Shown: positions 1 to 5,179 of the stretch, piece after piece | Layout: the number at the start of each line of letters is the position of its first letter | Numbering within the stretch: position 1 is the first letter of the stretch | Origin: Planctomycetota bacterium | GTDB taxonomy: Bacteria > Planctomycetota > Phycisphaerae > UBA1845 > PWPN01 | Assembly: GCA_016209665.1 (NCBI GenBank) | Contig: JACQVT010000593.1 | Location: 1 to 5,179, forward strand | DNA length: 5,179 nt | Direction: 5' to 3' | Made by a program: the position numbers and the translations under genes | The notes under the pieces: generated by a model | Seen by the model: only the letters and a program-made list of their open reading frames with translations | What the model was told of the DNA's origin: nothing | Databases searched by the model: none

Positions 1-677
1 AACCGGCCGCGGCCCTCGACACGGGGCAGGATGGTCATGTCCTGACGGACGGTTGTGTAGTTCTCGCGGCGCCAGAAAGAGTGGAAGTAGAGCACGTCAT
101 CGGCGTGTTTGTCGCCGAGGGTGGCGGCAACGTCGTAGTAGATGCCGTTGTCCTTGTCGGACTCGTTGGTGACGACGATCCTGGCGCTCTTGCGGAACGG
201 CATGGGCACGAAGCAGTTGAACGATCGGCCCTCGGGCGAGGCGAAGCAGGCGTTCTCGAACGTGGCCATGTGGCCCAGGCAGTGGCAGAAGAAATCGCCG
301 AAGGGAGCCTGGACGGCCGGCGTGTCAGCGCCGTCCCAGTAGGCCTCGGTCTTGAGGCCACGCAACGCCGCCGGGCTTCGGTCCCACAGCGTGGCCCACA
401 TGCGGCGGATGGTGCCGCTGCCCTGGACGTCGACCAGGGTCAGGCTGCCGCCCTTGGGGATCGGGGTACATGGGGCGCCCTTGCGGCCGAACTTCGCCCT
501 GGCCGCCTGGCCCTTTTCGCCCTTGGGGTTCTCGAACGTGTACCAGCGGGTCTGCACATCCGGCGGAGCCATCCGATACCAGTCGCCGGCGGGATCGGCC
601 GCCGCTATGGCCACCGAGATGGTCAGGACCATCGTCGCCCAGCCGAGCATGGCTGCCGTCCTGGCTTGTTGCCGCAT
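1..677 (-). CDS. Exported DUF2961 / GH172-family protein, N-terminal 225 residues (3' end outside window)
   Basis: The 225 visible residues start with a signal peptide: an Arg-containing n-region (residues 1-6), a hydrophobic stretch (about 10-26), and an Ala-Ala-Ala site before Asp28, so the protein should be exported. The mature part matches what I know of DUF2961 proteins: RWYTFENPKG (44-53), GRKGAPC (64-70), GSGTIRRMW (86-94), YWDG (113-116), PFGDFF (125-130), SPEGRSFNCFVPMPFRK (147-163), TNESDKD (170-176), and PRVEGRGR (218-225) at the window edge. DUF2961 includes glycoside hydrolase family GH172, whose characterised members act on fructofuranosyl or arabinofuranosyl linkages; substrate cannot be predicted here, and the catalytic glutamates probably lie beyond the edge. 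The ATG at 677 is supported by GGGAGGAG six bases upstream (684-691). The gene is divergent from the barrel hydrolase at 805, so the two may share control. Confidence in family is high, in substrate none. Confidence 0.88.
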   Translation of the reverse strand, partial: MRQQARTAAMLGWATMVLTISVAIAAADPAGDWYRMAPPDVQTRWYTFENPKGEKGQAARAKFGRKGAPCTPIPKGGSLTLVDVQGSGTIRRMWATLWDRSPAALRGLKTEAYWDGADTPAVQAPFGDFFCHCLGHMATFENACFASPEGRSFNCFVPMPFRKSARIVVTNESDKDNGIYYDVAATLGDKHADDVLYFHSFWRRENYTTVRQDMTILPRVEGRGR

Positions 678-683
678 GATGGA

Positions 684-691
684 CTCCTCCC
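684..691 (-). promoter_or_regulatory. Ribosome binding site of the DUF2961 gene
   Basis: Reading the minus strand, GGGAGGAG lies six bases before the ATG at 677. It is a near-perfect Shine-Dalgarno sequence and fixes this start ahead of the signal peptide. Confidence 0.75.
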
Positions 692-711
692 TTCGTCGTG
701 GAATGGTTCGC

Positions 712-739
712 TTCACGCGCCGCACGCCGGCAATATAAT
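712..739 (+). promoter_or_regulatory. Candidate sigma70-type promoter for the barrel hydrolase gene
   Basis: A perfect TATAAT sits at 734-739 in an otherwise GC-rich spacer, with TTCACG (four of six matches to TTGACA) at 712-717 and a 16-bp gap. Transcription would begin near 746, leaving an untranslated leader of about 60 bases before the GTG at 805. The motif match is direct; promoter activity is inferred, and housekeeping promoters are poorly characterised in the presumed host phylum. Confidence 0.5.
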
Positions 740-760
740 GGGCCAGCCAATGTCGAACAA
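732..760 (-). promoter_or_regulatory. Candidate divergent promoter for the DUF2961 gene
   Basis: On the minus strand TATATT (732-737, five of six matches to TATAAT) is preceded by TTGTTC (755-760, only three of six matches to TTGACA) with a 17-bp gap. The -10 element shares the same AT-rich island as the plus-strand promoter, so the two would overlap back to back and compete or be co-regulated. Weaker than the plus-strand candidate. Confidence 0.3.
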
Positions 761-783
761 TCCGGCAACGGCGGCCATTGTTC
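755..783. repeat. Inverted repeat, possible operator or leader hairpin
   Basis: GAACAAT (755-761) and its exact reverse complement ATTGTTC (777-783) flank a 15-base GC-rich centre, so the arms are 22 bp apart centre to centre, about two helical turns. It lies just downstream of the plus-strand -10 and covers the minus-strand -35, where a dimeric repressor could block both divergent genes. It could equally form a weak hairpin in the leader RNA, or be chance for a 7-bp arm. Confidence 0.3.
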
Positions 784-790
784 AACCCAC

Positions 791-796
791 GGGAGG
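791..796 (+). promoter_or_regulatory. Ribosome binding site that fixes the GTG start at 805
   Basis: GGGAGG lies eight bases before GTG at 805. A longer reading from TTG at 778 would place this site inside the coding region and add nine residues ahead of a good signal peptide, so 805 is preferred. Confidence 0.7.
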
Positions 797-804
797 TACA
801 GGAC

Positions 805-1977
805 GTGAGTCTCTGTCGCACCGGCATCGCAGCAGTCGTCGTTTCGTTGGTGGCAGCTTGTCTCGCCTGGGCGGCGAGTGGAGCCGCGAGCACGAGACCG
901 GCAGGAGTCACGCCGGGGCAGGTCGTGGATCGCCTGGGCTCGACCCACGTCGTCGGGGGATACCACTTCACGGACAAGAACTTCCTCGGCGAAGGCGCGG
1001 ACGCGATCCTGGCCACCGGCATGAGGGTGATCAAGCTGTACCTCCACGAGCCGCGCGTGCATTACCGGCCCAACAGCGATTGGCCGGAGTCGTTCGCGGA
1101 CTTGGTCGAGATGGCCCGGCATCCCTACTACCGCGCGGTGTTCGACAAGCCTTTCCACACGTTCATCCTCACGACCTATTCCGTCACCGGCAAGGACGTC
1201 ATGGGCCGGTGGCGCGACGGCTACACGGACGAGGAGTACGCCGAGGACCTCCGGCAGTTCCACGACCTGACGCGGCACCTGCTGGCGACGTACGAGGGCA
1301 CGGGCAAGACATTCGTCTTGCAGCACTGGGAGGGCGACTGGGCGGTCCGCGGCAACACCGACCGTAGCGAGAAGGGCGACCCGTCTGAGGAGCGATGCCG
1401 GGCGATGGCCCGCTGGCTCAACGCCCGGCAGGAGGGCGTCGAGCGGGCACGGAAGGAGGCTGGCCACACTGGCGTGAAGGTCTATCACGCCTGCGAGGTC
1501 AACTTGGTGCGAAACGCGATGCAGGGACGGCCGACCGTGACCAACAACGTCCTCCCGCACACCCATTGCGATCTGTACTCATACTCGGCCTACGACACCA
1601 TCGGCCTCGCCTCGGGCGACGTCGCCAAGGGGCGGGCCGTGTTCCGCGACGCCCTCGACTACATCGCGGCCAAGGCCCCCGACAGCGAGGCCTTCGGAGC
1701 CAAGAACGTCTACGTCGGCGAGTTCGGCTGGCCGGAGGTCGTCTCCGAGAAGGACCCCCACACCAGTACCGACAAGAGCCTGAACGTCATCCGCATGACG
1801 GTCGAGACCGCCCTGGAGTGGGGCTGCCCGTACATCGTCTACTGGCAGGTGTACGACAACGAGTGCCGCGTGCGCGACCCGCGGCCCACCAACGCCGACG
1901 TCCGCGGTTTCTATCTGATCAAGCCGGACGGGACGCGCTCGGCGGCCTGCGACTATCTCGTCTCGCTCCTCGAGTGA
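805..1977 (+). CDS. Exported TIM-barrel protein, putative clan GH-A-like glycoside hydrolase
   Basis: The 390-residue product from GTG 805 begins with a short n-region containing Arg5 and a hydrophobic stretch (about 8-22), then AASGAAS. A lipobox-like VAAC at 16-19 leaves open a lipoprotein instead of a simple secreted protein. The rest reads as a complete (beta/alpha)8 barrel: strand candidates THVVGGYHF (47-55), MRVIKLYLH (73-81), HTFILTTYS (118-126), TFVLQHWEGDW (169-179), VKVYHACEVN (224-233), CDLYSYSAYD (255-264), NVYVGEFGWPE (301-311) and YIVYWQVYDNE (343-353). Glu176 at strand 4 and Glu306 at strand 7 sit where clan GH-A enzymes carry acid/base and nucleophile, and Trp347 at strand 8 also fits. 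I do not recognise a specific family, and strand 4 has Trp-Glu rather than the usual Asn-Glu, so the fold is more certain than the activity. It is divergent from the DUF2961 gene, which suggests related polysaccharide use. G+C is high, like the other flanking genes. Confidence 0.75.
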   Translation: MSLCRTGIAAVVVSLVAACLAWAASGAASTRPAGVTPGQVVDRLGSTHVVGGYHFTDKNFLGEGADAILATGMRVIKLYLHEPRVHYRPNSDWPESFADLVEMARHPYYRAVFDKPFHTFILTTYSVTGKDVMGRWRDGYTDEEYAEDLRQFHDLTRHLLATYEGTGKTFVLQHWEGDWAVRGNTDRSEKGDPSEERCRAMARWLNARQEGVERARKEAGHTGVKVYHACEVNLVRNAMQGRPTVTNNVLPHTHCDLYSYSAYDTIGLASGDVAKGRAVFRDALDYIAAKAPDSEAFGAKNVYVGEFGWPEVVSEKDPHTSTDKSLNVIRMTVETALEWGCPYIVYWQVYDNECRVRDPRPTNADVRGFYLIKPDGTRSAACDYLVSLLE

Positions 1978-2009
1978 GGGCGTGAGGCGGCTCGGCGCTC
2001 CGCTCTGAC

Positions 2010-2501
2010 CTACTTGAGTCGCGTTGGAGCCGGAGCCGTCTCAGGCGGCCTGCGCCTCGCGATGCCCCACAGCGGGTCGACGATCACGTAATTCCGCCGG
2101 ATCCACAGGTCCATCGGCAAATCGAGCATCTGGCCCGAGCCGATCCAGAACCCCTGCCCCACGCCGAAGATGAAGCGCGGGTGATGCTCGCGCATGGACC
2201 GGATGACATCCGCCACGACGGCCTTGTCGTCGGCAAAGCAGAAGAGCTTCATGAAGAGCCTCGGCTCGGCCGGCTTGAGGAAGATGGGGCCGGCGGGATT
2301 GAAGCTCATGTACGGTTCATCCGGAGGGCACTCGTCAAGGACGGCCTGCAGCGGGGTGAGACTGGCGTACAGACCGGCTGGCTGGCTGTTCAGCGCGCAG
2401 AGTACGAGGGCGTACCACCACACCGCCATGGCCCCCGCCAGGACACCCAACAACGTGCTGAACATGTACCACGAGACCGCCACCGTGCCTACGGTGATCA
2501 T
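2010..2501 (-). pseudogene. C-terminal fragment of a GT39/ArnT-like membrane glycosyltransferase
   Basis: This frame continues the glycosyltransferase that begins at 2866, but shifted and after loss of the middle of the protein. From the ATG at 2501 it encodes 163 residues: one or two membrane-spanning stretches (about residues 2-40, rich in Val, Leu, Trp, Tyr and Ala), then a soluble tail with LTPLQAVLDECPPDEPYMSF and PRFIFGVGQGFW, a typical form for the extracytoplasmic end domain of PMT_2-type transferases. The frame stays open back to 2648, but there it is only the out-of-frame shadow of the N-terminal fragment. Its ATG overlaps the upstream TGA (ATGA, 2498-2501), so reinitiation is conceivable, but there is no ribosome binding site and a fragment without the active site could not work alone. 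It converges on the hydrolase gene with 32 bases between the stops. Confidence 0.65.
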
Positions 2502-2866
2502 CCATTCCAGGAGCGCACGGTCACCGCGAGCTGATACAGGTTGCGGTCCTGCACGCACCAGAAGACCGGCCGGAGAACCAGCCAGTACAGCGGCGGATGG
2601 TGCTCGAAGAACTGCGTGTAGGGCTGGACCCCCTGCATCCAGAGCCAAGTGTCGTGCAGATGCTCCAGTTCATCGACGTGGATCCCGTAGCCCAGGTTTA
2701 GATGAAGGGCAGAGACGATGCCGCCGCCGATGAGGCCCCGGATCAACTGGCGGGACCGGCGATCGAGACCGGGCTCGGGGGCCGACGTCCGGCCGGCACT
2801 CGGGACGAGACTCGATGGTGTGGTTCGGGGGGCCCCGCCGCGGAACTCCGGATTGCTGGGGGACAT
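2498..2866 (-). pseudogene. N-terminal fragment of a GT39/ArnT-like membrane glycosyltransferase
   Basis: The 122 residues hold a polar N-terminal tail (1-40), a first membrane segment (about 41-60), then GIHVDELEHLHDTWLWMQG (61-79) and FFEHHPPLYW (86-95) followed by a second hydrophobic stretch. The Asp65-Glu66 pair in the first loop and the EHHPP motif are hallmarks of PMT_2/GT39 transferases, which move a sugar from a polyprenyl-phosphate carrier on the outer face of the membrane; Asp is the catalytic residue in the family. After NLYQLAVTVR (109-118) the frame hits TGA at 2498-2500, whereas intact members continue for several hundred residues. The family's C-terminal end appears in another frame immediately downstream, so the central membrane region is gone. 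ATG 2866 has AAGGAG 11 bases upstream (2878-2883). The gene follows the HIRAN gene with a 32-base gap and is probably co-transcribed, but should be inactive. Confidence 0.72.
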
Positions 2867-2898
2867 TCGCAGACATTCTCCTTGGCGAACAGGTTAGC

Positions 2899-3681
2899 TC
2901 AATCGCCCCGGTCCGCCAAGGAACCCGCTGACACAACTTCGTTTACGAGCGGCTGGAACGCTTCACCTGTGCACGGGCGGAGCTGGGAGGGCCAGCATCC
3001 AGTCAAGCAGCAGAGGAGGCGAAACTGTGACGGAGCCGGGGGAGGATTCAACCGCTCCACCTCAACGCGCACGTCGCAATGCTCCACCAGGTTCAACAGG
3101 TCTGAGGAAAAGTAGCGCGGGCAGAAACCGATGAGATGGCGATCGCCCTCGGAGACGTCATCGGTGCGCAGGACTAGAGCTTGCCTGTCGAACGGATTCT
3201 GAAAGTCCCACATCAAGAGCAAGCGGTCGCCGGTCCGAAGCTGGAGCACTCTCGCGCGGGAGCTGTCCGGGAAATGCCGAACGCCGTGAACAAGAAAATG
3301 AATATGGTAACGGCCATCCGGCTCCGGTTCGGGGCAGGGAAACACCTCGAACAAATCGGTTGCCCGCCTGCCCCCACTCCTGGACAGGAGGAGGATGGGG
3401 TCGTGCTCGTCCGCTCGCATGTTCAGCCACTTGACAAAGTCGTGGAACTCCGGCCGGCTGGCGGGCGGCAATCGGTTTGAGAATAGGGGGAAGAGAGCAT
3501 CAGATTCGTAGACTTCATCGACGGCCGGGAAGGAAGGCAGCGGCTGAAGGCCGGCTTGCAGCGCTTGGTGGCACCCGCGCGTGTAACCAAAAATGTACCT
3601 CCGGCCATCATAGCGCAACTGGCCGATGACGAACCACGATCGTCCGACCGGGTCTTGCCAAGCGAGGAAAAGCTTCTTCAA
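2899..3681 (-). CDS. HIRAN-domain protein with a HipA N-terminal-like (HipS-like) region, partner of the adjacent kinase
   Basis: The 260-residue product has two parts. Residues 125-210 form a HIRAN domain: VHGVRHFP (131-138), LRTGDRLLLMWD (148-159), QNPFDRQALVLRT (161-173) and HLIGFCPRYFSSDLL (182-196). HIRAN domains occur in HLTF/Rad5-type helicases, where they bind DNA 3' ends, and as stand-alone bacterial proteins. Residues 1-110 follow the order of motifs of the HipA N-terminal subdomain: an initial beta strand (LFLAW), a glycine-leucine turn (IGQLRYDG), FGYTRG, PLPSFP, and YESDALFPLFSNRLPP (58-73), which resembles the SDxxFxFFxNLLP segment of E. coli HipA. A short tail (211-260) has no recognised motif. 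The start is TTG at 3681, sharing TTGA with the kinase stop and preceded by GGGAGG nine bases upstream, so the two are translationally coupled. G+C is about 57% in sampled lines. I infer that it binds or restrains the kinase; no toxin or antitoxin activity is shown by sequence. Confidence 0.85.
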   Translation of the reverse strand: MKKLFLAWQDPVGRSWFVIGQLRYDGRRYIFGYTRGCHQALQAGLQPLPSFPAVDEVYESDALFPLFSNRLPPASRPEFHDFVKWLNMRADEHDPILLLSRSGGRRATDLFEVFPCPEPEPDGRYHIHFLVHGVRHFPDSSRARVLQLRTGDRLLLMWDFQNPFDRQALVLRTDDVSEGDRHLIGFCPRYFSSDLLNLVEHCDVRVEVERLNPPPAPSQFRLLCCLTGCWPSQLRPCTGEAFQPLVNEVVSAGSLADRGD

Positions 3682-4673
3682 GGCAATAATCCTCCCATCT
3701 GCAGCAGCCTTATCCTGCTTATCTTAAGCATTTCGCAGGCAAACTCAATCGCCGGCTCGCTGATCATGCCGAGGGGCAGCCGGCGGAGAATGGCGAGAGG
3801 CTGCTCATCACCCACGTCAGCCAGCCGCTGCAGCCAGAAGCGAGCGGCATGGGGATACCTTTGAGCCGCTTCTTCGAAGGCAGCGCAGGTAGATAACGGT
3901 CTGGATTCCTGTTCTGTCCGATAGAATGCGGAGGTTGCCCGATCAACGTAAGCGGCCACGGAGAAACCCCTGTCCCTTGTGCTCAATCGTCGCCGTCGGG
4001 TATCGTCCGTCTCGTTGCGTCCAAGGCTCGATGCATGATCATACGTCGGGGCGAGGTGGAAGGTGACACTCGAATCGGGATGCCAGACGATGATCCATGC
4101 CCAGTTCTCGTGATGCCGATCCGTGTTGCCGATCCAGGCATCCAGCAGAAGGTATCCTACAAAAACGTCCACTCCTCTCCCGACAACTGGAGATGATGGC
4201 CAGTCCAACGGGGGAGCGATCTGGGCCTGGTCGAGGATCCCCCCAACGGCTCCAATCGTATGTTGCGGGATACGATACAGCCGCGTAGGACTCGTTTCGC
4301 GGCCGGGGTAGCCGGCGAGGATCTCCCGTAGCACCTCGTTGCCGTGCACCAGGGCCCCCCCTGGGGGGACGAACGAGGGAGAGACGATTCCGCGCCTCTC
4401 GGCGCCACTCGCGTCTGTCCAAACCGCAAGCTCCACCCTCGCGTGAGGCAGCACGAGCATCTCAGCCAGTTCGCTAGCCACCTTCTCCGCCCAATCCTCT
4501 CCGGTGTTCTCTCGACCCTGCTTATAGAGGCATCGCCCCAGGGATGGGTGGTCGAACCAAAACTTGAGCTTGGTTCCCATCGGCTCCTGGGCATCAGGAG
4601 CATCGGTGGGAACCTGGATGACCTCAAACTCCGAAGGCAAGCAGACCTCACTCTCCGTTGTAAGTTCCACCAT
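3678..4673 (-). CDS. HipA-like serine/threonine kinase, core domain only
   Basis: The 331-residue product carries the HipA-type kinase signature: catalytic loop WIGNTDRHHENW (180-191), with Asp185 as probable catalytic base and Asn190 as metal ligand, and LAPTYDHASSLG (207-218), where Asp212 matches the magnesium-binding Asp of E. coli HipA. LYKQGR (49-54) likely supplies the ATP-contacting Lys51, followed by GEDWAEKVASELAEML (58-73) as the helix with the paired Glu. PMGTKLKFWF (31-40) is the probable phosphate-binding loop. E. coli HipA, about 440 residues, inactivates glutamyl-tRNA synthetase by phosphorylation; the target here is unknown. The HipA N-terminal subdomain is missing and seems to be supplied by the next gene. 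ATG 4673 lies 26 bp inside the end of the lectin gene and has no clear ribosome binding site, so translation may rely on reinitiation. The next in-frame ATG (Met32) would cut into the core fold. Lower G+C than the neighbours suggests acquisition by transfer. Confidence 0.85.
   Translation of the reverse strand: MVELTTESEVCLPSEFEVIQVPTDAPDAQEPMGTKLKFWFDHPSLGRCLYKQGRENTGEDWAEKVASELAEMLVLPHARVELAVWTDASGAERRGIVSPSFVPPGGALVHGNEVLREILAGYPGRETSPTRLYRIPQHTIGAVGGILDQAQIAPPLDWPSSPVVGRGVDVFVGYLLLDAWIGNTDRHHENWAWIIVWHPDSSVTFHLAPTYDHASSLGRNETDDTRRRRLSTRDRGFSVAAYVDRATSAFYRTEQESRPLSTCAAFEEAAQRYPHAARFWLQRLADVGDEQPLAILRRLPLGMISEPAIEFACEMLKISRIRLLQMGGLLP
3691..3696 (-). promoter_or_regulatory. Ribosome binding site supporting the TTG start of the HIRAN gene
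   Basis: On the minus strand GGGAGG lies nine bases before TTG 3681, within the last codons of the kinase gene. It makes the rare TTG start convincing and suggests the HIRAN protein is made at least as strongly as the kinase, which itself lacks such a site. Confidence 0.65.
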
Positions 4674-5179
4674 CCGTACTCGGTGGGCTGGCCGGTTTGC
4701 GGGCCTCGCCTTCGATGAGAATGTGGGCGAAGCTGGCGTAATCGTCGAACGAACCGAGGGCGATGAAACCCCAGTCGTAGGTCTTGTCGGTCACCTCGAA
4801 ATAGGGCCTGGCGGTCTTGGCGTCGTAGGCGTCGACGAAGACCTGGATACGGCCGGTGTCGCAGTCGCGGAGGAGATCGACCTTGTGCCAGTTGCGGTCG
4901 GTCATGACGGCCTTGGGCCGGTCGGCGTCGGGCGTCAACGTCGTGCGGGTGGCCCCATCAACGCGGATGATGGCGTTGTGCGTGCCCGCCGACAGCCCCG
5001 ACAGATGCACGTAGTAAAAGTGCGTGTCGTCGCGGCGGGCGAAGATGATGCAGGCGTCGCGGGCGGCGACCGCGGGGTTGCGGTCGAGCCGCACAAAGCA
5101 CGACAGGCTGAAAGTGCGAAACTCGTACGGCCGGTAAATGGCGTATTCCTGCGGCCGGCGGACGCCCGGTAGCATGGGC
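4648..5179 (-). CDS. LamG / concanavalin A-like lectin domain protein, C-terminal part (5' end outside window)
   Basis: The last 176 residues of a gene entering from the right edge are visible. Numbering from the Met at 5175, the domain runs from RRPQEYAIYRPYEF (6-19) through FSLSCFVRLDR (22-32), DACIIFARRDDTHFYYVHLS (40-59), GTHNAIIRVDG (64-74), TDRNWHKVDLLRD (92-104), GRIQVFVDAYD (108-118) and WGFIALGSFDDYASFAHILI (135-154). The alternating beta-strand pattern with NWHKVDLLRD and IQVFVD is typical of LamG/concanavalin A-like jelly-roll domains, which bind or act on polysaccharide; related proteins in planctomycetes are normally exported. The frame is open upstream of the Met at 5175, and the domain already begins close to that residue, so the true start and any signal peptide lie outside. 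The last 16 or so residues (KPASPPSTDGGTYNGE) look like a non-conserved tail that overlaps the kinase start by 26 bp. No glycosidase active site is evident. Confidence 0.75.
   Translation of the reverse strand, partial: PMLPGVRRPQEYAIYRPYEFRTFSLSCFVRLDRNPAVAARDACIIFARRDDTHFYYVHLSGLSAGTHNAIIRVDGATRTTLTPDADRPKAVMTDRNWHKVDLLRDCDTGRIQVFVDAYDAKTARPYFEVTDKTYDWGFIALGSFDDYASFAHILIEGEARKPASPPSTDGGTYNGE

Noticed and set aside
778..804. Upstream TTG start for the barrel hydrolase
   Set aside because: It would place the GGGAGG ribosome site inside the gene and add nine residues before the signal peptide; GTG 805 fits better.
81..1367. Long plus-strand open frame of 428 codons
   Set aside because: It crosses two well-supported genes in other frames, is rich in Arg, Gly and Ala with low complexity, and has no family motifs; it is a by-product of high G+C.
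325..1566. Long minus-strand open frame of 413 codons
   Set aside because: It overlaps the DUF2961 gene out of frame and the barrel hydrolase in antisense, and its sequence has no domain-like pattern.
1978..2009. Possible terminator hairpin between the convergent genes
   Set aside because: Only a four-base GCGG/CCGC stem is found and no T run follows it on either strand.
2498..2501. ATGA overlap read as two intact, coupled genes
   Set aside because: The two products look like the two ends of one glycosyltransferase and the second ATG has no ribosome binding site, so a broken gene is more likely.
4564..5172. Plus-strand open frame of 202 codons
   Set aside because: It is the antisense of the LamG-like domain and the kinase start, with Val/Gly-rich sequence and no recognisable motif.

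Overview
The window is GC-rich (sampled lines of the flanking genes are about 67-75% G+C) and carries large secreted sugar-active proteins of types common in Planctomycetota and related environmental bacteria: a DUF2961/GH172-type protein, an unclassified TIM-barrel hydrolase and a LamG/concanavalin A-like lectin domain protein. I infer a planctomycete-like genome. This rests on protein resemblance alone; no rRNA or other marker gene is present.

Layout. Positions 1-677 (minus strand, running off the left edge) hold the N-terminal 225 residues of an exported DUF2961/GH172-family protein. A 127-bp divergent intergenic region with back-to-back promoter candidates separates it from a plus-strand gene (805-1977) for an exported eight-stranded barrel protein with glutamates at the strand 4 and strand 7 positions expected of a clan GH-A glycosidase. 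Everything from 2010 to the right edge is read on the minus strand. In transcription order it is the C-terminal part of a secreted LamG-like protein (5179-4648), a HipA-like kinase (4673-3678), a HIRAN-domain protein (3681-2899), and a GT39/ArnT-like membrane glycosyltransferase that is frameshifted and lacks its middle (2866-2010).

The most interesting part is the kinase/HIRAN pair. The kinase keeps the HipA catalytic core but has no HipA N-terminal subdomain. The partner protein begins with about 110 residues that resemble that missing subdomain and then continues into a HIRAN domain. The pair therefore reads as a split HipA with the N-terminal half fused to a DNA-end-binding type domain, recalling the split HipS/HipT arrangement of HipBST toxin-antitoxin systems but in reversed gene order and with no HipB-like DNA-binding protein visible. 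The two genes overlap by 4 bp, the second has a strong ribosome binding site, and both are clearly less GC-rich (about 57% in sampled lines) than the flanking genes, which suggests an acquired module. It starts inside the end of the lectin gene and ends just before the broken glycosyltransferase.

No tRNA, rRNA, CRISPR array, insertion sequence or convincing terminator was seen, and no gene-free stretch exceeds 300 bases.
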